NCBI GenBank assembly: GCA_020634515.1
Contig: JACKBL010000008.1
Coordinates: 1 to 64,000 of the forward strand
Direction: 5' to 3'
Origin: Ardenticatenales bacterium
GTDB taxonomy: Bacteria; Chloroflexota; Anaerolineae; Promineifilales; Promineifilaceae
Length of the DNA: 64,000 bases
The position numbers and the translations under genes were made by a program. Shown here in pieces: positions 1 through 6,768 of the stretch (its first letter is position 1; each line of letters opens with the position of its first letter). The notes beneath the pieces are model-generated. The model was not told the origin of the DNA. It made no database searches and saw only the letters and a list, made by a program, of their open reading frames with translations.

Positions 1-95
1 CTGGCAAGCTGGTTGATAGTTTTGACCCCTTTGGCGGCGTCCAGCGCCACCTTGAACTTGAACTGCATGTTGTACTGTTTACGTTTTTGTGTCAT
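1..95 (-). CDS. IS3-family transposase OrfA, N-terminus (partial)
   Basis: Starting from ATG at 95 and reading leftwards off the window, the first 31 codons give a peptide beginning MTQKRKQYNMQFKFKVALDA and continuing AKGVKTINQLAS. This is the N-terminal helix-turn-helix pattern (basic start, YxxxFKxKVALxAxKG, then a TxxxLA helix) of IS3/IS911-type OrfA proteins. OrfA binds the element ends and is normally followed by OrfB by programmed frameshift. A good ribosome site (GGAGGCAAC) lies directly before the ATG. Only the N-terminus is visible, so integrity of the element is unknown. Confidence 0.8.
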   Translation of the reverse strand, partial: MTQKRKQYNMQFKFKVALDAAKGVKTINQLA

Positions 96-167
96 TTGTT
101 GCCTCCACAAGCTGATGACAATGATACCTCTATCCACCTTAGCTTGTGGTCTAGTTTTTGGGGGTCA
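1..167 (-). mobile_element. End of an IS3-family insertion sequence
   Basis: The left edge holds the start of a minus-strand transposase OrfA and, about 50 bases upstream of it, a terminal-repeat-like sequence. Read on the minus strand it begins TGACCCCCAAAAACTAGACC (outer end near 167), which resembles the TG(A)-CCCCCAAAA ends of IS3-family elements. The rest of the element lies outside the window, so the target duplication and the other end cannot be checked. Confidence 0.7.
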
Positions 168-351
168 TTATACTTTGGGCAAAGAGGAAACCATTTGCTC
201 AATTGCTTGTTGCACCTGCTAATCTATTTTCGTGGGTGTATTGGTGTTGGTTTTCTTCACACCCTAATCATGCCTCAATACACCCACATTTTCATCCCGT
301 ATTAACTTCCAGTTAGGGAAAACCAAAGTAATCTACCAGGGGGCGAAACGG

Positions 352-627
352 GTGGAAGACCTGGCTCCACTAGAGCAAGCTGTGTTAACGTACCTGCTGT
401 CGCATCCCTACGTGCCCCATTCACATGACGACCTGATCACGAATTCGTGGTCGGAGGTGGAAAACACCGCTGGCGTTTCCACGGAAGCGGTCTACCAGGT
501 GGCGCGCCGCATCCGCCTGAAAATCGAGCCAGACCCGACCCAGCCCATGTATTTGGTGACGCGGCGCGGCGGTTATCAGTTCTTCCCCGAAGGGCGTCCT
601 GATGAAGCGGGAGAGAATGCACGCTGA
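352..627 (+). CDS. OmpR/PhoB-type winged-helix DNA-binding domain, probably N-terminally truncated
   Basis: The 91-residue product matches a C-terminal transcriptional-regulator winged helix (Trans_reg_C): a leucine-rich first helix (LEQAVLTYLLSHP), the DDLI..W segment, the recognition helix (VYQVARRIRLKIE) and the wing ending YLVTRRGGYQF. The only ordinary start is GTG at 352. The frame is open upstream to 268 and that part (KVIYQGAKRV) reads like the natural beta-strand lead-in to this fold, so the annotated start probably cuts a longer protein. An IS3-type end lies 100-180 bases upstream, so this may be the surviving tail of a larger regulator. It could also be a short stand-alone regulator with an unusual start. 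Function beyond DNA binding is not visible. Confidence 0.6.
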   Translation: MEDLAPLEQAVLTYLLSHPYVPHSHDDLITNSWSEVENTAGVSTEAVYQVARRIRLKIEPDPTQPMYLVTRRGGYQFFPEGRPDEAGENAR

Positions 628-676
628 TGTAGAGGAGACGGCACGCGCCGCGGCGTACCGCCATAAATGACAACAT

Positions 677-745
677 CTTCCCGGAAGCTGCTCCCCAGGG
701 CCATCATCCGTGACGAAGCTTCCGGGAAGATTTTTCTCGAAGGAG
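677..745 (+). repeat. Dispersed CTTCCCGGAAG hairpin element, copy a
   Basis: Arms at 677-689 (CTTCCCGGAAGCT) and 717-729 (AGCTTCCGGGAAG) can form a 13-bp stem around a 27-base loop. The whole block, including the loop and the following CGAAGGAG ribosome site, recurs almost unchanged at 42118-42197 upstream of rimM. It lies directly in front of the start at 751. Confidence 0.8.
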
Positions 746-750
746 AAGTT

Positions 751-1551
751 ATGACACGCTCATTTGTCGTGCTGCTGCTGATGATGACGTTGACGGCGTT
801 TTGTCATCTGCCGCCATCGACAACCCCAATGCCCCCCACCGCCCATCCGACCACGTGCCCCATCTTCCCCGCCGACAATATCTGGAATACGCGCGTAGAC
901 GATTTGCCCGTTCACCCGATGTCTGATGTCTTTATTGCCGGCATCGGCGCGGACACCGGACTACACCCTGATTTCGGCGCGGGACTGTGGGCTGGCGGCC
1001 CCATCGGCATCCCCACCGTCACTGTTGGCGGTAACCAGCCCCCCGTGCCCATTGACTTCATCTGGTATGGCGACGAAAGCGACCCAGGTCCTTACCCCGT
1101 GCCCCCGGACGCCCCTATTGAAGGTGGCCCACAGAGCGACGGCGACCGGCACGTCATCGTCCTCGACGAAGATAACTGCCGCCTCTACGAGTTGTACTAC
1201 GCCTGGCCGCAACCCGACCAAAGCTGGCAGGCCGGCTCCGGAGCCGGCTACGACCTGACGAGCAACGACCTGCGCCCCGCCGGTTGGACCTCCGCCGACG
1301 CCGCCGGGCTGCCCATTTTCCCCGGCCTAGTGCGCTACGATGAGGTCGCGGCGGGACGGATTGACCACGCGCTGCGCTTTACAGTGAGCGAAACGCGCCG
1401 CGCTTACGTCTGGCCGGCGCGTCACTTCGCTTCCGACGATGATGACCCCGCGTTGCCGCCGATGGGGCTGCGCCTGCGCCTGAAGGCCTCGTTTGATGTG
1501 TCGCTGTTTCCGCCGCCGGTGCGCGTGATCCTCACGGCGTTGCAGGAGTAA
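751..1551 (+). CDS. Secreted protein of unknown function, interrupted by an in-frame stop
   Basis: The start at ATG 751 is preferred over an upstream frame extension to 667 because GAAGGAG lies just before it and the product then begins with a signal or lipoprotein-like peptide (MTRSFVVLLLMMTLTAFC). The body, with landmarks CPIFPADNIWNTRVDDLPVH, DRHVIVLDEDNCRLYELYYA and HALRFTV, resembles a family of secreted proteins of unknown function seen in Chloroflexota and Actinobacteria (recognised from memory). Those proteins continue past this point with a YGM-hydrophobic-ADNG block. Here TAA at 1549-1551 stands where the Tyr codon is expected, and the same frame carries on with GMMIADNGGDWYISGEPDER. 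The gene is therefore probably a recent nonsense pseudogene, or the base is a sequencing error. Confidence 0.75.
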   Translation: MTRSFVVLLLMMTLTAFCHLPPSTTPMPPTAHPTTCPIFPADNIWNTRVDDLPVHPMSDVFIAGIGADTGLHPDFGAGLWAGGPIGIPTVTVGGNQPPVPIDFIWYGDESDPGPYPVPPDAPIEGGPQSDGDRHVIVLDEDNCRLYELYYAWPQPDQSWQAGSGAGYDLTSNDLRPAGWTSADAAGLPIFPGLVRYDEVAAGRIDHALRFTVSETRRAYVWPARHFASDDDDPALPPMGLRLRLKASFDVSLFPPPVRVILTALQE

Positions 1552-1554
1552 GGC

Positions 1555-1770
1555 ATGATGATCGCGGACAATGGCGGCGACTGGTACATCAGCGGCGAGC
1601 CGGATGAGCGGTGGGATAATGATATGCTGGTGGTGGCGCTGGCGGCGGTGAAAGGGCACGATTTTGAGGTAGTGGATACGGCTGGCCTGATGATTGACGC
1701 GGATTCGGGCGCGGCGCGGGGGATGGAGGCGGCTTATTGGGTGTGGATGCCGGCATTTCTCGCCCCCTGA
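1555..1770 (+). pseudogene. C-terminal part of the preceding secreted protein, cut off by TAA
   Basis: This frame is in register with the gene starting at 751 (804 bases apart). Its 71 residues (ADNGGDWYISGEPDERWDND, LVVALAAVKGHDFEVVD) are the conserved C-terminus that family members carry after the point where this copy stops. No convincing ribosome site precedes the ATGs at 1555 and 1558, which argues against independent translation. It ends in a natural stop at 1768-1770 after a TGCCGGCA-containing tail. Confidence 0.7.
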
Positions 1771-1976
1771 CTCCCCGCCCCCCCGCACCTGATCTTTGGC
1801 ATCATAAATAGTGACAATCCTCCCTAACGCCGCCGCCCATTCTCGCATAGACTCACGGGCATGGAGTCCGGGGTAGCAGGGGACTCAACGTGGTGCGAGT
1901 CCACCCGGACGCCGCCGACGCACCGCCTCACTTTCTCCGATCCCCTGGTCTCCTGGCCTAATTCCTATGGCAAAAT

Positions 1977-2004
1977 GGCTGGTCCTGAATTCGCAGGACC
2001 AGCC
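1977..2004 (+). other. Perfect 11-bp hairpin in the leader of the DUF2892 gene
   Basis: GGCTGGTCCTG (1977-1987) pairs perfectly with CAGGACCAGCC (1994-2004) around the loop AATTCG. It lies about 40 bases upstream of the ATG at 2048. There is no T-run of note, so a terminator role is weak; a transcript-stabilising or protein-binding role is possible. The 170 bases before it contain several short complementary GACTC/GAGTC pairs and no gene. Confidence 0.55.
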
Positions 2005-2047
2005 ATCGTTTCCCAACCCCCGTGACGTGCAAACGGAGAAAATCATC

Positions 2048-2248
2048 ATGACCAAAAACATGGGCGACCTGGACCGTGTAGTGCGCTTTCTGGGTGCTGT
2101 TGTGCTGGGCATCCTCTATTTTGCCCACGTCGTCAGCGGCACAGTCGCGCTGGTGAGCCTGATCATTGCCATCCTGCTGCTGCTGACCAGCCTCGTTGGC
2201 TTCTGCCCTCTCTACGCGCCTTTTGGCATCACCACGCAACGAAAATGA
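2048..2248 (+). CDS. Small inner-membrane protein, DUF2892/YgaP-like
   Basis: The 66-residue product starts MTKNMGDLDRVVRFLGAVVL and has two hydrophobic segments (about residues 10-28 and 32-52) ending in FCPLYAPFGI. The N-terminal NMG.LDR..R...G pattern followed by two membrane spans and a C-P-x-Y/L turn is typical of DUF2892, the membrane domain also found at the end of YgaP rhodanese proteins. The start at 2048 is chosen because CGGAGA lies 9 bases upstream and the family begins at this residue; a longer frame from 1967 is not conserved in style. It is followed by a strong terminator and appears monocistronic. The molecular role is unknown. Confidence 0.85.
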   Translation: MTKNMGDLDRVVRFLGAVVLGILYFAHVVSGTVALVSLIIAILLLLTSLVGFCPLYAPFGITTQRK

Positions 2249-2270
2249 CGCCCCGGTTCCCGGCTTGGCC

Positions 2271-2314
2271 GAAAAAAAAAGAGCGGCGCGAATGTTCGCG
2301 CCGCTCTTTTTTCA
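2271..2314 (+). terminator. Intrinsic terminator after the DUF2892 gene
   Basis: GAGCGGCGCGAA (2281-2292) pairs with TTCGCGCCGCTC (2295-2306) around TG, preceded by a run of A and followed by TTTTTT. It is symmetric enough to act on both strands. Confidence 0.9.
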
Positions 2315-2359
2315 GGTAACACGGAGTTCGACAGGCTCAGCTTGAAATTCCGTTCCTTA

Positions 2360-2449
2360 GTAACCGTCCGAAAACAACTTCACACTTTTCGCGGACGGTT
2401 ACTGACAAGCTGTCCGCACATTTCCGCTAACTTAATTGCGGACAGCCAC
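2360..2449 (+). repeat. Dispersed 90-base intergenic repeat, copy 1
   Basis: The block from TAACCGTCCGAAAACAACTT to TTGCGGACAGCCA recurs at 13123-13213 and, inverted and split by an insertion, at 17457-17660. Internal CGGACGGTTA/TAACCGTCCG segments can pair. It carries no reading frame and lies downstream of convergent genes. Confidence 0.8.
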
Positions 2450-2508
2450 TTAGGAGCTGCTTTTGGGAATGATGGGAGTGAGAAGCGTGGGCCGCACCGC
2501 GAGGCGGG

Positions 2509-3849
2509 TCAGGCGCGACGCAGCACGAGCATGACGAAACCGCCCAGGATGAGCAGCCCGACAGCAACGAGTAACAGATTGTTGTTGGCCGGTGTTGCCG
2601 GCAGGGAACTGGCGGTGTTTAGGACCAGGGGGGTAGCAGTGGCGGCGGAGGTGATTGTGGGGATGGGGGTGGGGGAGAATGCCGGCATCGGCGGTGTCAA
2701 TTCAGCAGCCGGCGTGCGTGTGGGCGCGGGCGTAAACGTGGGAGGATAAGGCGGGGTTGCCGTGGGTAGCGGCTCCCGAATCCACAGCAAATCCCCCGGA
2801 TGCAGCACCGGGTCCGTCGTCAGGCCGTTGAGCGCATACAACTGGCCCAACGTCAGGCCATGCAGCGCGGCAATCGTCCACGCCGTTTCCCCCGCGCGCA
2901 CAATATGCTGCAACCGCGGCGTGGGCGTCGGCGGCGGGGCTTCTCCTTCCGCCAGCCGCACCTTCACCAACTGACCCGGCTGCAACACCGCGTCCTCCGT
3001 GAGGCCGTTTAGCCACAACAACGTCTCCATCTCCAGATTGTACTTGTACGTCAGGTACCAGAGCGTTTCCCCCTCCTGCACCGTATGGTTCAGCGGCGGC
3101 GTGGGCGTCGGCGGCGGGGCTTGCCCTTCCGCCAGGCGGATAAGGATTTCCTGCCCGGTGCGCAGTAAGGGGTCGTCCGGCAGGCCGTTGATCAGTTCCA
3201 GATAGGCGAGGTCTACATCGTAGTAGGCGGCCAACGTCCACAGCGCCTGCCCCGGCTGCACGATGTGGACAATGGAGCCATCATCACGCGGGGGGGCCAA
3301 CTGCACGGGCGTGATGAAGAGGGGCTGCGCCTGCGGTTCTTGCGCGCGCGGCGCGAGGGCGGTTTCCTGGCCGGGCGCGGGCGGGCGGCCCATGACCAGG
3401 ACGTAGTAGTTCTGGTCGCCGCTGGAGGCAAAGCCGACGCCTGCCTCCACGTTGTTGCTGGAGACCATGCCGGCAAAATGCACCGGACTGTTCTCCCACC
3501 AGATAACGGCCTGGCGCGGCGACAACTTTGTGCCGCCGACGATGTTTTCCGAGACGTACCCGGTGCTGGGGTAGCCTACGCCCACGGCGCGGCTGTAGGG
3601 GGTGGAGCCATTGGTTTCCGTGTGGCTGTAGGTGTTGGTGGCGGCCATCCAGTTGGCGTGTATCTGCGCCGCTGTGGCTAATGTGGCGTTGTACTGGTAC
3701 GGGGGCAACCCATTGGCGGCGCGCACCTGGTTCACCAGGCGCAATGTTTCAGAGATGGGATCGGCTTGGGCCTGCGCGGTGGGCTGGGTTCGGCTTGTCA
3801 CGAGCAGCACCGCCAGGAATAGGCTGGCTAAGAGAATTCGACGCTTCAT
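2509..3849 (-). CDS. Secreted CAP/SCP-domain protein with three LysM repeats and a C-terminal anchor
   Basis: From ATG 3849 the product begins with a signal peptide (MKRRILLASLFLAVLLVTSR); an alternative ATG at 3867 adds six residues and neither has a strong ribosome site. A CAP domain follows (LVNQVRAANGLPPYQYN, HANWMAATNTYSHTE, ENI, VIWWENSPVHFAGMVS). Three LysM motifs come next, separated by PPTPTP linkers (HIVQPGQALWTLAAYYDVD, HTVQEGETLWYLTYKYNLE, HIVRAGETAWTIAALHGLT), each with the usual pattern of a G-x-(T/A)-x-W turn and a later N-G-L. The protein ends in a Pro-Thr region, the sequence LPATP, a hydrophobic span (LLLVAVGLLILGGFVMLVL) and RRA. LysM binds N-acetylglucosamine polymers and CAP domains are found in secreted proteins of varied function, so a cell-wall-attached surface protein is likely. 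The tail looks like a sortase-type signal with Pro in place of Gly. Confidence 0.88.
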   Translation of the reverse strand: MKRRILLASLFLAVLLVTSRTQPTAQAQADPISETLRLVNQVRAANGLPPYQYNATLATAAQIHANWMAATNTYSHTETNGSTPYSRAVGVGYPSTGYVSENIVGGTKLSPRQAVIWWENSPVHFAGMVSSNNVEAGVGFASSGDQNYYVLVMGRPPAPGQETALAPRAQEPQAQPLFITPVQLAPPRDDGSIVHIVQPGQALWTLAAYYDVDLAYLELINGLPDDPLLRTGQEILIRLAEGQAPPPTPTPPLNHTVQEGETLWYLTYKYNLEMETLLWLNGLTEDAVLQPGQLVKVRLAEGEAPPPTPTPRLQHIVRAGETAWTIAALHGLTLGQLYALNGLTTDPVLHPGDLLWIREPLPTATPPYPPTFTPAPTRTPAAELTPPMPAFSPTPIPTITSAATATPLVLNTASSLPATPANNNLLLVAVGLLILGGFVMLVLRRA

Positions 3850-3879
3850 AGTGCGGAACTTTAGCATGATCGGGAGCAG

Positions 3880-4908
3880 TTACCAAACGGATGCCGGCAA
3901 AACCTGAGTCGGGGATGAGGGAAACGGGACGGTTCCGGCGAACCAGAAGCGGGCTTCCACGGGATCATGGTCGGATGCACCGCGCGGGGTGCTGGGATCG
4001 ATGTGCAGGAAATGGGGCGAGGCGGCGTTGAAGTGGAGGACGTCAATGCCGGCAAAACGTCGCCGCAGCCCCTCACTGACAAAAATATGGTCCAACGTCT
4101 CCGGCGCGCCATTCCGCCTAAACGTGTACGCCGTCGCCTCCCCTTTCAGCGGCAGCAGATTCGTCAGCGGCGGCTCCTGCCCGCTGCCCGCCAGAATTCG
4201 CAAAGGGCTGTTCGTGGGATCTCCTCCGGTGCGCGGCGGCGAATAATTCAAGTCTCCCGCCACCATCAGCAGCGCCGCCACATTTTCCGTCAGCACCTGT
4301 GTGGCAAAATCGCGCACGACCTGCGCCTGCGCTCGCCGCTGCGCCTGGAAGACACGCAGCATTTGCTCCTTGTTCGCGGACAGAGATGCCGGCACGTGAT
4401 CGCTCTTGAAATGGTTCGCCACAATCATCACCTCCTGCCCGTTGAGGTGAAACACCCCCACCAGCGGCTCCCGCCCCGGACTGGGGCTATCCGGACCGAA
4501 AGCCGCTTCCACGCGCGGCCCCTCAAGCTGCCACGCCCGCGACAGGCCGCAGCGAGCCTCATCCCAGAGAAACCCTACCTCAATTCCCCGCCGGTCACTG
4601 CAAGGGAGCGAAATTCCCTCGTAGCGCGTGCCTGGCGGTGCATGACGGTTGACATGCGCCGCCAGCCGCCGCAGTATCTCCACGCCACCGACTTCCTGCA
4701 CCACAATCACCGGGGGCAGCCGCAGTTCCTGGCGAATCGCCAGCGAGAGCTTGGCAACCTGCACTTCGACGAATGCCTGCGCGATTCCCTGATCATGGTC
4801 TGCCGGCGTCACGGATGGGGGAAACAGGTTGCACAGGTTAAACGTGGTGATAACCGTATCGCCGGATGGGCCGGAGCGAGTGCTGATGGGTTCGTCAGGA
4901 AGGTCCAT
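3880..4908 (-). CDS. Endonuclease/exonuclease/phosphatase (EEP) family protein
   Basis: The product from ATG 4908 (MDLPDEPISTRSGPSGD) has the EEP catalytic landmarks in order: FNLCNLFPP (Asn), VIVVQEVGG (metal-binding Glu), ANHFKSDH, GDLNY (Asp/Asn), LDHIFVSEGL and the terminal SDHDPVEARF. Such enzymes hydrolyse phosphodiester bonds in nucleic acids or phospholipids; members with an FNLxNLF start are often extracellular or periplasmic nucleases. No signal peptide is visible here, which suggests a cytoplasmic enzyme. A longer frame to 4944 is open but adds a Cys-rich stretch untypical of the family. It is followed on the minus strand by the CAP/LysM gene after only 30 bases, so the two may be co-transcribed. 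The substrate is not predictable. Confidence 0.85.
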   Translation of the reverse strand: MDLPDEPISTRSGPSGDTVITTFNLCNLFPPSVTPADHDQGIAQAFVEVQVAKLSLAIRQELRLPPVIVVQEVGGVEILRRLAAHVNRHAPPGTRYEGISLPCSDRRGIEVGFLWDEARCGLSRAWQLEGPRVEAAFGPDSPSPGREPLVGVFHLNGQEVMIVANHFKSDHVPASLSANKEQMLRVFQAQRRAQAQVVRDFATQVLTENVAALLMVAGDLNYSPPRTGGDPTNSPLRILAGSGQEPPLTNLLPLKGEATAYTFRRNGAPETLDHIFVSEGLRRRFAGIDVLHFNAASPHFLHIDPSTPRGASDHDPVEARFWFAGTVPFPSSPTQVLPASVW

Positions 4909-5043
4909 AGGGCATCCAGTATAACACAGGCCACGCCGATTCAAGATGATGGGACGCGGACTGCCCGCGCCGTCCTTGACAGGAACGAAAATCCGCTGTA
5001 TCTTTCTATTATCTTTTGTTTTTTGATGTGACGTTAACGAGAC

Positions 5044-5075
5044 GACCCAGACTGGCTTGTCTGGGCTTTTTTTTG
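5044..5075 (+). terminator. Possible intrinsic terminator/attenuator upstream of the FKBP gene
   Basis: CCCAGA (5046-5051) and TCTGGG (5060-5065) form a short stem followed by C and eight T. It lies about 110 bases before the FKBP start with no plus-strand gene upstream, so it may act as a leader attenuator rather than a gene-end terminator. Confidence 0.5.
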
Positions 5076-5180
5076 CGATGTGTCCAGCGATAGCTTCTCC
5101 TCATCGTTTGCTCCAAGCGTGCGAGCCAACGGAGGCGGTGAATCAGGTAGCGGCCTGCGCAATGATTTGAGGAGTGGCTG

Positions 5181-5663
5181 ATGAGTAATGATGCCCTGAT
5201 GGTTGATGATGGCATGGTGGTCCGTATGGACTACACGCTGCGTCTGGATGATGGAAACGAAATTGACAGTTCCGCGCCGCAGGGACCGCTGGAGTTCTTG
5301 CAGGGAATAGGCCAGATTGTTCCTGGTCTGGAGTCTGCATTGTACGGAATGCGGGTGGGGGATGAGAAGAAGGTTGTGGTGGAGCCGATCGATGGGTATG
5401 GTGAGTTGAACGCCGATGAATTCCAATTGGTTTCCCGTGATGCTTTCCCCACGGGGATGGATTTGCAAGTAGGAATGCGACTACAGATGCGCGACACCGA
5501 TTCAGGCGCGACGTTCGACGCGACCGTGGACGAGGTGCGCGCGGATAGCGTCGTGCTGGATTTCAATCACCCGTTGGCGGGCGAAACGTTGTTTTTTGAC
5601 GTTAAAATTGTTGGTTTAAGGGCAGCCTCCCCTGAAGAGATGGCGCACGGTCATGTGCACTAG
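5181..5663 (+). CDS. FKBP-type peptidyl-prolyl isomerase, SlyD-like
   Basis: The 160-residue protein has the SlyD/FKBP layout. An N-terminal strand (VVRMDYTLRLDDGNEIDSS) leads to the GPLEFLQGIGQIVPGLESAL block, where the isomerase pocket lies, then GMRVGDEKKVVVEP..GYGE. An insert-in-flap segment (about residues 75-130) precedes the returning strand VVLDFNHPLAGETLFFDVKI. It ends with a short His-containing tail (EEMAHGHVH), much shorter than the metal-binding tail of E. coli SlyD. The family catalyses cis-trans prolyl isomerisation and acts as a chaperone in the cytoplasm. The start is supported by GAGGAG 8 bases upstream. It appears monocistronic. Confidence 0.92.
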   Translation: MSNDALMVDDGMVVRMDYTLRLDDGNEIDSSAPQGPLEFLQGIGQIVPGLESALYGMRVGDEKKVVVEPIDGYGELNADEFQLVSRDAFPTGMDLQVGMRLQMRDTDSGATFDATVDEVRADSVVLDFNHPLAGETLFFDVKIVGLRAASPEEMAHGHVH

Positions 5664-6096
5664 ATTCAGGCTCAGTGGTTGTTGGGTGACGCTAAGGCGC
5701 GGAAATTAAATAAGGCAACAAGGGTGTTTCCTTACCGCTCCTTCAAACTGGTGCTGCAATTCACGTTTTTTTTAGCGCCAGTTCTAAACATGTTTGGCTG
5801 GTGGAATGCCGGCATCCCCTATTCCTGGAAACAGAAACGATAAGAACCGTTTGGCGCGGTTCCCGATACGACACCAGGGTCTTCGTTCGTTTTCTTGCAG
5901 CCTGCGGACAGGTTGCGCCATTCTGGCCCTGGCCTCAACAGGCGCTATCTGGTGACGCGGGTTGCTCTATTGACCCGCCGCGGATTCCTCTCGGAGTCCC
6001 GCGTGAGTCGCTGTTTGTTGGCATCGGGTACGAATCAGCCAGTGTGTGCTGATTTCGGAATAGATGCAGCATCTATTACCTTTTTCGGAGGATTAC
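5664..6096 (+). other. Long intergenic leader before the RRM gene
   Basis: These 433 bases contain no supportable gene. They include one TGCCGGCA site (5807-5814) and, just before the RRM ribosome site, the hairpin AATAGATGC-A-GCATCTATT (6059-6077) followed by TTTTT at 6081-6085. The hairpin with a T-run directly ahead of the GGAGG at 6087 could act as an attenuator or cold-responsive leader element. That role is inference. Confidence 0.5.
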
Positions 6097-6474
6097 ATGA
6101 ATATCTACGTTGGAAATTTGCCACGGCAGACGACTCAAGACGAGCTGCAAGAGGCATTTGAAGCATTTGGGACGGTTGATCGTGCGGTCATCATCCTGGA
6201 TCGAGATACCGGTCAGTCACGCGGGTTTGGTTTTGTGGAAATGCCTGACAAAGCGGAAGCGGAAGCGGCTATTGCCGGCATGAACGGCACGGATCTTGGT
6301 GGTCGCACCCTCACCGTCAACGAAGCCAAGCCGCGCGAACCCCGCAGCGGCGGCGGCAGTGGTGGTCGCTTCGGTGGCGGACGCTCTGGCGGTGGTCGTC
6401 CCGGTGGCAGCGGCGGTGGGCGGCGCGATGATCGCCGTGATGACCGTCGCGGCGGCGGGCGCGGTGGCTGGTAG
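6097..6474 (+). CDS. RNA-binding protein with one RRM and a Gly/Arg-rich tail
   Basis: The start at 6097 is fixed by GGAGG nine bases upstream and by the canonical RRM beginning MNIYVGNLPRQTTQDELQEA. RNP2 is IYVGNL and RNP1 is RGFGFVEM, both with the aromatic residues that stack on RNA. The domain ends at about residue 80 with LTVNEAKPRE and is followed by about 45 residues of GGG/RGG/DDRRDD repeats. This is the layout of the glycine-rich, cold-inducible RNA-binding proteins of cyanobacteria and other bacteria, which bind single-stranded RNA and help folding or stability at low temperature. The long structured leader fits post-transcriptional control. It is a single-gene unit. Confidence 0.93.
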   Translation: MNIYVGNLPRQTTQDELQEAFEAFGTVDRAVIILDRDTGQSRGFGFVEMPDKAEAEAAIAGMNGTDLGGRTLTVNEAKPREPRSGGGSGGRFGGGRSGGGRPGGSGGGRRDDRRDDRRGGGRGGW

Positions 6475-6540
6475 AACAGCCCATTCATGGTGGTAGGAAG
6501 ACGGAACGTCCGCCGGTCTGAGATGCGCTGACAAGCGCAT

Positions 6541-6569
6541 TTGACACCGGAACGCACTCTGGCTATACT
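6541..6569 (+). promoter_or_regulatory. Sigma-70-type promoter upstream of glnA
   Basis: TTGACA (6541-6546), a 17-base spacer, then TATACT (6564-6569): near-consensus housekeeping promoter. It lies about 200 bases before the glnA ATG and would produce a leader containing the hairpin at 6603-6647. Confidence 0.8.
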
Positions 6570-6602
6570 CCCGCCCGTCAATAGGATACTATTTAGGGTC
6601 AC

Positions 6603-6648
6603 GACGCCCCCGCACCAACCATCTGGTTGGTGTGTGGGGCGTTTTCAC
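6603..6648 (+). terminator. Intrinsic terminator inside the glnA leader (possible attenuator)
   Basis: ACGCCCCCGCACCAACC pairs with GGTTGGTGTGTGGGGCGT around ATCT, giving a long GC-rich stem followed by TTTTC. It lies about 35 bases after the predicted transcription start and 120 bases before glnA. Transcription would stop here unless it is read through, or this marks the end of a very short RNA. Confidence 0.7.
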
Positions 6649-6768
6649 TTTCTTGCCCGCTACTTGTCGGCGTGGCGACACGACCAACTACCAACCATCG
6701 ACCATCAACTTTTCTCAGGCGAGCCAGAAACTCGTCCCACATGATTTTTTTGAAGGAGATCGTAGTTT

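Noticed and set aside
667..750. Upstream start (667) for the secreted protein
   Set aside because: The segment is the dispersed hairpin element, and a signal peptide with ribosome site begins at 751.
3967..5031. 354-codon plus-strand frame opposite the EEP gene
   Set aside because: Arg/Gln/His-rich antisense frame without motifs.
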